In this document: in pieces, positions 59,019 to 64,000 of the stretch
Numbering within the stretch: position 1 is the first letter of the stretch
Layout: each line of letters starts with the position of its first letter
Assembly: GCA_023614405.1 (NCBI GenBank)
Contig: CM042690.1
Coordinates: 666,694,802-666,758,801, forward strand
DNA: 64,000 nucleotides
Direction: 5' to 3'
Source of the DNA: Avena insularis
Lineage: Eukaryota > Streptophyta > Magnoliopsida > Poales > Poaceae
Notes under the pieces: model-generated
Told to the model about the DNA's origin: nothing
What the model saw: the letters and a program-made list of their open reading frames with translations, nothing else
Database searches by the model: none
Made by a program: the position numbers and the translations under genes

Positions 59019-60700
59019 TGATGGGTTCGTAGCATGGAAAACAAAAAAATTCTACCGCAAGAACGAACAAAACCCAGATCTAATCTAGATAAAAGCCAAG
59101 ATCTAATCTATTAGACATGTGCAACGAGATAGATCTGTACTAACCCTCGTAGATCCGAAAGCGTTACGATATTGGATCTCGTGGTTGATGTAGTCGATCA
59201 CTTGCCGATCTCAAGATCGTGTGGACGATCATTCCGGCGCCGTGTTCCGGCAGCGCTTCCGCAGTCGGTCACACGTGCGGAGTCGAAGCAGACCTTCCTC
59301 TCCCCGTTCCAGCAAGCAGCGGAGGTAGTAGATCTTCTCCACAGAATCCCAGCAGCACGACGGTGTGGTGGTGGTGGTGGAGTAGAGAATTCTGCAGGGC
59401 TTCGCCTAAGCCTGAGCAGAGGGAAGGAGGAGGAGAGAGGCGGCGGCTAGGGTTTGAAGTGGAGGGGGACAGGGGGTGGCGCCCCCACCCCTCTATTTAA
59501 AGGAGGGAGGCGCCATGGGAGGGGGATTCCTAGTAGGACTCCCCTCCCTTCCTTGGCCGGCGGATTGGGAGGGGGCAAGGAGTCCTCCTCCCCCACGACT
59601 CCTTGTCTTGCCCCACAAGGACTCCTTGATCCTTTCTTGGTTTTCAAGCAAACTCCAAGAAATCTCCTACAACCTTCCGGAACATTCCGAAACCTTCTAG
59701 AATCCCCAAACAAATACTTCGGAACATTTCCTAACTTAGAAAATGATCCCCAATATATGAATCTTATTCTCCGGATAATTCCAGATCTCCTCGTGATGTC
59801 CCGGATCCAATCCGAGACTCCGAACAACATTCGGTCTCCAACGCATATTCCATATCTACTTAAAACAACTTCGAACCTTAAGTGTGTCACCCTACGGTTC
59901 CTGAATATGCAGACATGATGAAGAACCTCTCCGATCAATAACTATCAGCGGGATCTGGAGATCCATAATGGCTCCCACATACTCAACGATGACTTCGTGA
60001 TCGATAGAACCATTAACATACGAAACCAATTCCCTTTGTCACGCGATATTCTACTTATCCGAGGTTTGATCGTCGGTATCTCCATACCTAGTTCTATCTA
60101 CATCGATAAGTACTCTTTACTCGTTCCATGTTATGTCATCCCTTGTGACCTAGTCACATGCTTGCAAGCTAACTAGATGACATTCCACCGAGAGGGCCCA
60201 GAGCATATCTATCCGTCATATGGATGGACAAATCCCAATCTTGGTCCATGCGCTTCAACACATACTTTCAGAATACCCAATGATACCTTTATAACCACCC
60301 GATTTAAGCGGTGTTTGATGTCATCAAAGTACCCATCCGGTGATGGTGATTAACATAACCTCATGGTCGAAGGATTAGGTTACTATGCATTTGAAAGCTT
60401 ATAGCAATACGAACTTAATGACTTGATCTTATGCTACGCTTACTATGGGTGTGTGTCCATCACATCATTCTCCTAATGATATAACCTTGTTATTAATGAC
60501 ATCCAATGTCCATGATCATCATTTAATCAACGAGCTAGTTCCACAAGAGGCTTACTAGGGACTCTTTTATGTTTACAAAACACACATGTATCAGTGTTTC
60601 CTTATAATACAATTATAGCATGGGATGTAAACATTCATCATAAACACAAAGATATAATAATAACCACTTTTATTATTGCCTCTTGGGCATATCTCCAACA
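59019..60700 (-). repeat. Copia B 5' LTR (shared junction LTR)
   Basis: 1682 bp, from TGATGGGTTCG to ATCTCCAACA. On its right side stands a polypurine tract and RNase H end, as expected beside a 3' LTR. This LTR therefore serves as 5' LTR of B and as 3' LTR of a second, mostly lost copy. Confidence 0.92.
59493..59501 (-). promoter_or_regulatory. TATA-like box of Copia B 5' LTR
   Basis: CTATTTAAA, as in the other three LTRs of this family. In the 5' LTR it would drive the gag-pol transcript toward decreasing coordinates. Confidence 0.6.
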
Positions 60701-60968
60701 GTCTCCCACTTGCACTAGAGTCAATAATCTAGATTACATGGTAATATACCTAACACCCATGGCGTTCTGGTGTTGGTCATGCTTTGCTCTAGGGAGAGGT
60801 TTAGTCAACGGATCTGCCACATTCAGATCAGTGTGTACTTTGCAAATCTTTATGTCACCATCTCGGACATACTCGCGAATAGCATGGAAACGTAGCTTGA
60901 TGTGCTTCAGCTTGCTATGTGACCTTGGCTCCTGTGCATTAGCTATGGCACCTGTGTTGTCACAGGAG
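60701..60968 (-). pseudogene. Second partial copy of Copia A/B internal 3' end (RNase H end)
   Basis: Repeats the sequence found at 53823-54090: polypurine tract in reverse, RNase H stop, the LTKPLP and HSKLKHIKLRFHAI region and up to the CDNTGA motif. It resembles Copia A more closely than it resembles 53823-54090: CTTCAGCTTGC and CTCCTGTGC are kept here and altered there. Homology stops after TTGTCACAG near 60968. Confidence 0.9.
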
Positions 60969-60989
60969 AGGTGTCAGGAAGCCACTCTT

Positions 60990-61255
60990 TAGAGGCTCTC
61001 TATTGCAAATGTCATATCAACTACCATGACCGAGATATACACCCGCCAGCCGCATATATGGTACAAATCATATGTCAAGTGTGGAATGAGTCTCGCATAG
61101 GATTACACGTAAGGTCGTTCTGGGCTGTTTCATCAAATAGTACCGCGATATGAACAAGTGCACGTGGGAGGGTAAAAATTATAGGATCAATACCCACATT
61201 TATCATATGTTCTAACCGTCTAGGAATAACTACGCATAGATTGACCTTATAGCAC
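60990..61255 (-). mobile_element. Decayed copia leader remnant
   Basis: Shows a collinear but strongly diverged match to Copia B's leader (58790-59018). Shared words are ACACCCGC, CATATGTCAAG.GTGGA, GAGTCTC, GATTACA.GTAAGGT, TTTCATC and CTACGCATAGAT. It ends in a degenerate primer site (about 61242-61254) next to an LTR-like start. The age is clearly greater than that of A, B or C3. Confidence 0.6.
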
Positions 61256-61560
61256 TGAAGGGGCAACAGAAAACAATATTTTTTCATGACTAGCATACGC
61301 CAACTGTAACGATCTATCTAGGAGTAATGTTGTAACTAAAAGGTTCCGGTGACGTACCCTTGTAGACAAAAAGATTTTAATGTTCATGATGAATGTGGCT
61401 AATGTAGTCGAATGATGTAGCCAACTCAAGGTCGCGTTGATCCTCGCATGACAATGATGGCTCTAAAATATAGTCATCCACGTCCAGATTTAAACTGGAT
61501 ATTATTCATATTTTTTATGAACATATCTCTAAACCCAGCCACTAAAGCCTAATAATCAAA
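61256..61560 (-). repeat. Decayed copia LTR remnant
   Basis: Starts TGAAGGGGCAAC next to the degenerate primer site and shows faded counterparts of LTR blocks: AAAACAATATTTTTTC, GATCTATCTAGGAG, and GATGAATGTGGCTAATGTAGTCG, the last like TGGTTGATGTAGTCG in the other LTRs. The right end is not definable; 61560 is approximate. Confidence 0.5.
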
Positions 61561-61860
61561 GGGGTATGCAATCCTTTCTTTCTATTTTTTCTGCACAGAT
61601 AATAACGTTTGATGATAGGAATTACTACATTAAAGTCAAAGATACGAGATTTCGAACAACCATAAGAAACCAGGAGTTGTGGGTCAGAGGCAGATGCTTT
61701 AACGACCAACTATACGACCGGAATAAAATTATGGTCGTATAGTTGCCATTGACCCCTCCCCCTTTTACTTATCCACAAAGGGGCGCTAGCCCCCATGGGC
61801 CCTTTTACGTGGGGTGATCACGGCAATGCCCATTGTTATGGACTTGAGTTTAGGGAAGAG
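61561..61860. other. Unassigned stretch with a G1-type hairpin block
   Basis: The only recognised part is 61690-61760: GCTTTAACGACCAACTATACGACCGG, then GGTCGTATAGTTGCC. It is close to the G1 LTR and array unit, so it is probably a fragment of a related gypsy LTR. The rest shows nothing. Confidence 0.6.
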
Positions 61861-63300
61861 CAGCATGTTGGAGATTTCGTCGGCTAACAGACAAACAATA
61901 GAGGACACGTGGTTTACCCAAGTTCAGATCCTCGGAGGGAAAATCCTACTCCTGCTTGACTATTCTTGATTAATGGAGAAACCGAAGGTTATAATGTCGT
62001 CGGGATGGCGGTGGATGCACAAATTGGATCTGGTGTATGTTATGGGTTTAGTGATCTATTGTCGGATGCTCTCCTCGTTGGACCCTCATATCCTTTATGT
62101 ATGGGGAGGCTAAGTCTTAGGTACCAATACGATTTGGTTACAAGTCGGATTTGAATTCTATTCTTGAGCTTTCCTTGTCTTGTATGCTTGGAGTCCGTGT
62201 CCGTATGGGCTTCATATCAGTCGAGTTGTCTTGGACTTCGTGGATATTGGTAGGTCATTGAGTGAGCCTTCCATTGGGCCACACCAGGTAGGCTAGAGTC
62301 GGCTATGCGTTGGGCATACCTAAGTTAGTAGCCCCCCTAGTTTCCATCCTAATCGCAGATTCGGGTGGAGACTTAGTTGTCTTGAGCCTTGCATTAGGAT
62401 GTCGGAGTCGAGAGTTATATCGAGTGCGAAGTACTTCACCCGAAAGTTCATCGGGTCAGCCAAATTTTTAGCCATTCATAGGGATGTTGGTTAATGTGCT
62501 TGGTGCTCTCGATGGATCGGTACTAGTTAATTGCTCTAGGAAAAAACAACGTCACCTACTCAAACTCAAATCTCCGGACTCGAATTCGGAAATTTCTGGC
62601 ATAGTTTGACTCATGTCGTGGAGGCCTTACTGATCTGAACTCCACTTTTAATGAATATGTACCCAACACATCCGTAGGGATTTTTGTCATGTCTACAGGC
62701 ATCATATTTATCTGGTAGAGTGCAGCATATGCGGTTGCTAGGCCATCAGAATGTATCCGTAGGTTTTATCTTTACGTCATAGACACTACATCAGAATGTG
62801 TATCATTGCGGAGGTGATTCGGGTGGCCAAGGAGATGCTATCTCTGAACTTGACATTGCAATGTAAGTGGGCAGAGTCACCAATGAGTTCGATTGCTATA
62901 AACGAGTCGACACTGTGGACATGGTCAATACAATGGACTTTACTATGAATCTTTTATATTATATAGGGTGCGCCACCAGCGCTCCCTATGAGAGTAGCCC
63001 CTGAGTGTATGTTTGAGTCGTAGACTCGAGCAGAGACTTATAGTCATTGATTGCGTAGACACAATGATCCGGAAGTGCTTCATATGATCTTGCAAATGCT
63101 AGTTTTTTGAATGTGCGACTAGCGTACCCGATAGGAGTGGTCCTAGAGTCCTCATTCGAGTCGTAGATTCGAATGAGGAATTGGAGCATGCCACTTGAAG
63201 ATCTTGTATATGCGCGACCAGCGCTCCATTTTGGAGTAGCCCCCGGGTGTCTGGCAAAGTCGTAGACTCGGGCAAAGACTTGAGCCTTTATCTTGTAGAC
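61861..63300. other. Old gypsy-LTR-like region, family unknown
   Basis: Phrases such as GGACACGTGGTTTACCCAAG, AGTAGCCCCC and GAGTCGTAGACTCG are typical of several large Triticeae gypsy LTRs as I remember them. No LTR ends, primer site or ORF with a motif could be found. The 62-codon frame at 61966-62154 is not credible. Confidence 0.4.
62971..63300 (+). repeat. Imperfect tandem units (GCGACCAGCGCTCC ... GAGTCGTAGACTCG)
   Basis: Three units start at about 62971, 63115 and 63213. Each has a CGACCAGCGCTCC-like head, a GGAGTAGCCCC-like block and a GAGTCGTAGACTCG-like palindrome. Spacing is about 144 and 98 bases. The second unit is the most diverged. Confidence 0.75.
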
Positions 63301-63838
63301 GAAGTTGAAAATCATGCGAGGAGAAGCCACTGACCCGAAAGTTCATCGAGTCAGCATGCATAAGGAGAAAAGATTCGACATTGTAGTCGAAGTCGACACA
63401 TCGGCATCATGTGGTTCTTACCTAGAAAGATCTGACGCTGTGGATGGAGTCCACGCAGTCCCTTCTATCGGGTGCATGGCCAGCATTGCTTCTATCGGGT
63501 GCACGACCGCACCGTCGGATGCACGACTAGCGCCTCTTCTATTGACAACTGACATGGTCATCCGTGGAAAGTGTCGACTCGGGTCCTGCCGGCTATTGAT
63601 GCCACTGTCGTTGGTCGACTCCGTTGGAGGTCCCGATAGAATAGCTCGATGCAGTCGCCATCCTTGTAAGCAACAGAAAGCATTAAGAATTGTGATGTAC
63701 TTGTATCTTGTAAAAAATATTTTCATGTTGACTTGTAAAGTAAAATTCTTGTGCCAATTGAGTCGACACTTTCGCAATGTATGCTATGTGAGGTTTTGGG
63801 GGAACGATCATAAGCCCCTAGGGCCGATCGGTTACGTG
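63301..63838. other. Unassigned stretch
   Basis: No motif-bearing ORF. A 15-base word, CTTCTATCGGGTGCA, occurs twice (about 63462 and 63490), and GTCGACTC/GAGTCGAC-type words are frequent. The 206-codon plus-strand frame (63305-63925) overlaps the copia fragment on the other strand and is rejected. Confidence 0.5.
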
Positions 63839-64000
63839 TTAAATGGTAGAGAAGAGCCCTCTACATGGCATTGCAAGGAGTACGTATACAATCGGAGTAC
63901 TACTTTGTATTGTATAAAGATTTAGATTACGTTTAAACTCATCTAATTTCTTAGAACACAGTGTCTTGGTAAACCCATCAGCTATCTGATCTTTGCTGGA
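63839..64000 (-). pseudogene. Copia RNase H C-terminal fragment of a different lineage, cut by window edge
   Basis: On the minus strand 53 codons and a TAA stop (63839-63841) can be read from the window edge. The start, SSKDQIADGFTKTL, then KLDEFKRNLNL, is the conserved C-terminus of copia RNase H (usual form KDQ-AD-FTKPL). The A/B/C3 family has NVADPLTKPLP instead, so this is another lineage. The rest of the element lies beyond 64000. After NLNL the homology fades. Confidence 0.8.

Larger units (their letters stand above)
52130..60700 (-). mobile_element. Copia B: BARE/Angela-type element, same family as Copia A, inverted
   Basis: 8571 bp on the minus strand: 3' LTR 52130-53822, coding 53856-57806, primer site 59005-59017, 5' LTR 59019-60700. 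GGGAG (52125-52129) should be its target duplication but no GGGAG follows 60700. Instead the internal sequence starts again. Coding is better kept than in A: one frameshift in protease, one nonsense codon in integrase, and decay confined mostly to RNase H. Confidence 0.93.

Noticed and set aside
59447..59938. 154- and 163-codon ORFs on opposite strands in Copia B's LTR
   Set aside because: They lie wholly in the 5' LTR, and the other three LTRs of this family do not preserve either frame.
63305..63925. 206-codon plus-strand ORF
   Set aside because: No recognisable motif, repeats of CTTCTATCGGGTGCA inside it, and it overlaps the copia RNase H fragment on the opposite strand.
1..64000. Host genes, tRNA or rRNA genes
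   Set aside because: No coding exons with plant protein motifs outside retroelements, and no tRNA-like clover-leaf. The tRNA-complementary stretches are primer-binding sites.

Overview
ORGANISM AND OVERALL NATURE. The window is plant intergenic DNA and almost certainly comes from a Triticeae grass (wheat, Aegilops, barley or rye). It consists almost entirely of LTR retrotransposons inserted into one another. The copia elements have 1.7-kb LTRs that begin TGTTGGAGATATGCCC or TGAAGGAAATATGCCC and primer sites complementary to initiator Met-tRNA, as in the BARE/Angela/WIS group. The gypsy elements have Athila-type primer sites and LTRs bounded by TGAT...ATCA. I found no host protein-coding gene, rRNA, tRNA or CRISPR array. 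Family names come from memory of Triticeae repeats and were not checked against a database. | LAYOUT. 1-1391 and 9981-10451: two LINE-like 3' tails in opposite orientation. One of them is split by Copia A (1392-9975, + strand, target duplication AAAAC on both sides). 10452-52129: Gypsy G1 (+ strand, Athila-like, gag-protease plus a late ORF, no reverse transcriptase or integrase). Inside G1's gag lies L (13526-46683, + strand), a LARD-like gypsy derivative with 6.3-kb LTRs and a 2.4-kb non-coding centre. L's 3' LTR holds a solo gypsy LTR S1 (27197-28612, - strand) and Gypsy G2 (29424-46442, - strand, Sabrina-like, gag but no RT or integrase). G2's two LTRs are in turn broken by a solo copia LTR S2 (30041-31731, - strand) and by the internally deleted Copia C3 (39143-46377, + strand). 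G1's 3' LTR is cut at 52129 by Copia B (52130-60700, - strand, same family as A). B is followed by a second partial copy of its own internal region (60701-60968). 60969-64000 holds older debris: a decayed copia leader and LTR, a fragment with the G1-type CTATACG hairpin, a gypsy-LTR-like region with imperfect tandem units, and the end of a copia RNase H reading out of the window. | HOW THE PARTS RELATE. Five insertions (A, G2, S2, C3, L) are fixed by 5-bp target duplications that are perfect or differ by one base, and S1 by one that differs by one base. The order is therefore G1, then L, then S1 and G2, then S2 and C3. The deepest chain is old sequence > G1 > L > G2 > C3. All three gypsy-type elements are non-autonomous: G1 and G2 keep gag (and all or part of protease) and L keeps nothing. 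Only the copia elements carry reverse transcriptase and integrase sequence, and every copy is broken by stops, frameshifts or deletions. The most unusual parts are the 6.3-kb-LTR element with a GC-rich gene-like island in its LTR, the 103-bp hairpin tandem array in G1, a correctly phased A-AAA-AAG slippery site at G1's gag/protease junction, late ORFs in G1 and G2 with what look like their own leader regions, and the LTR-internal-LTR-internal structure at B.
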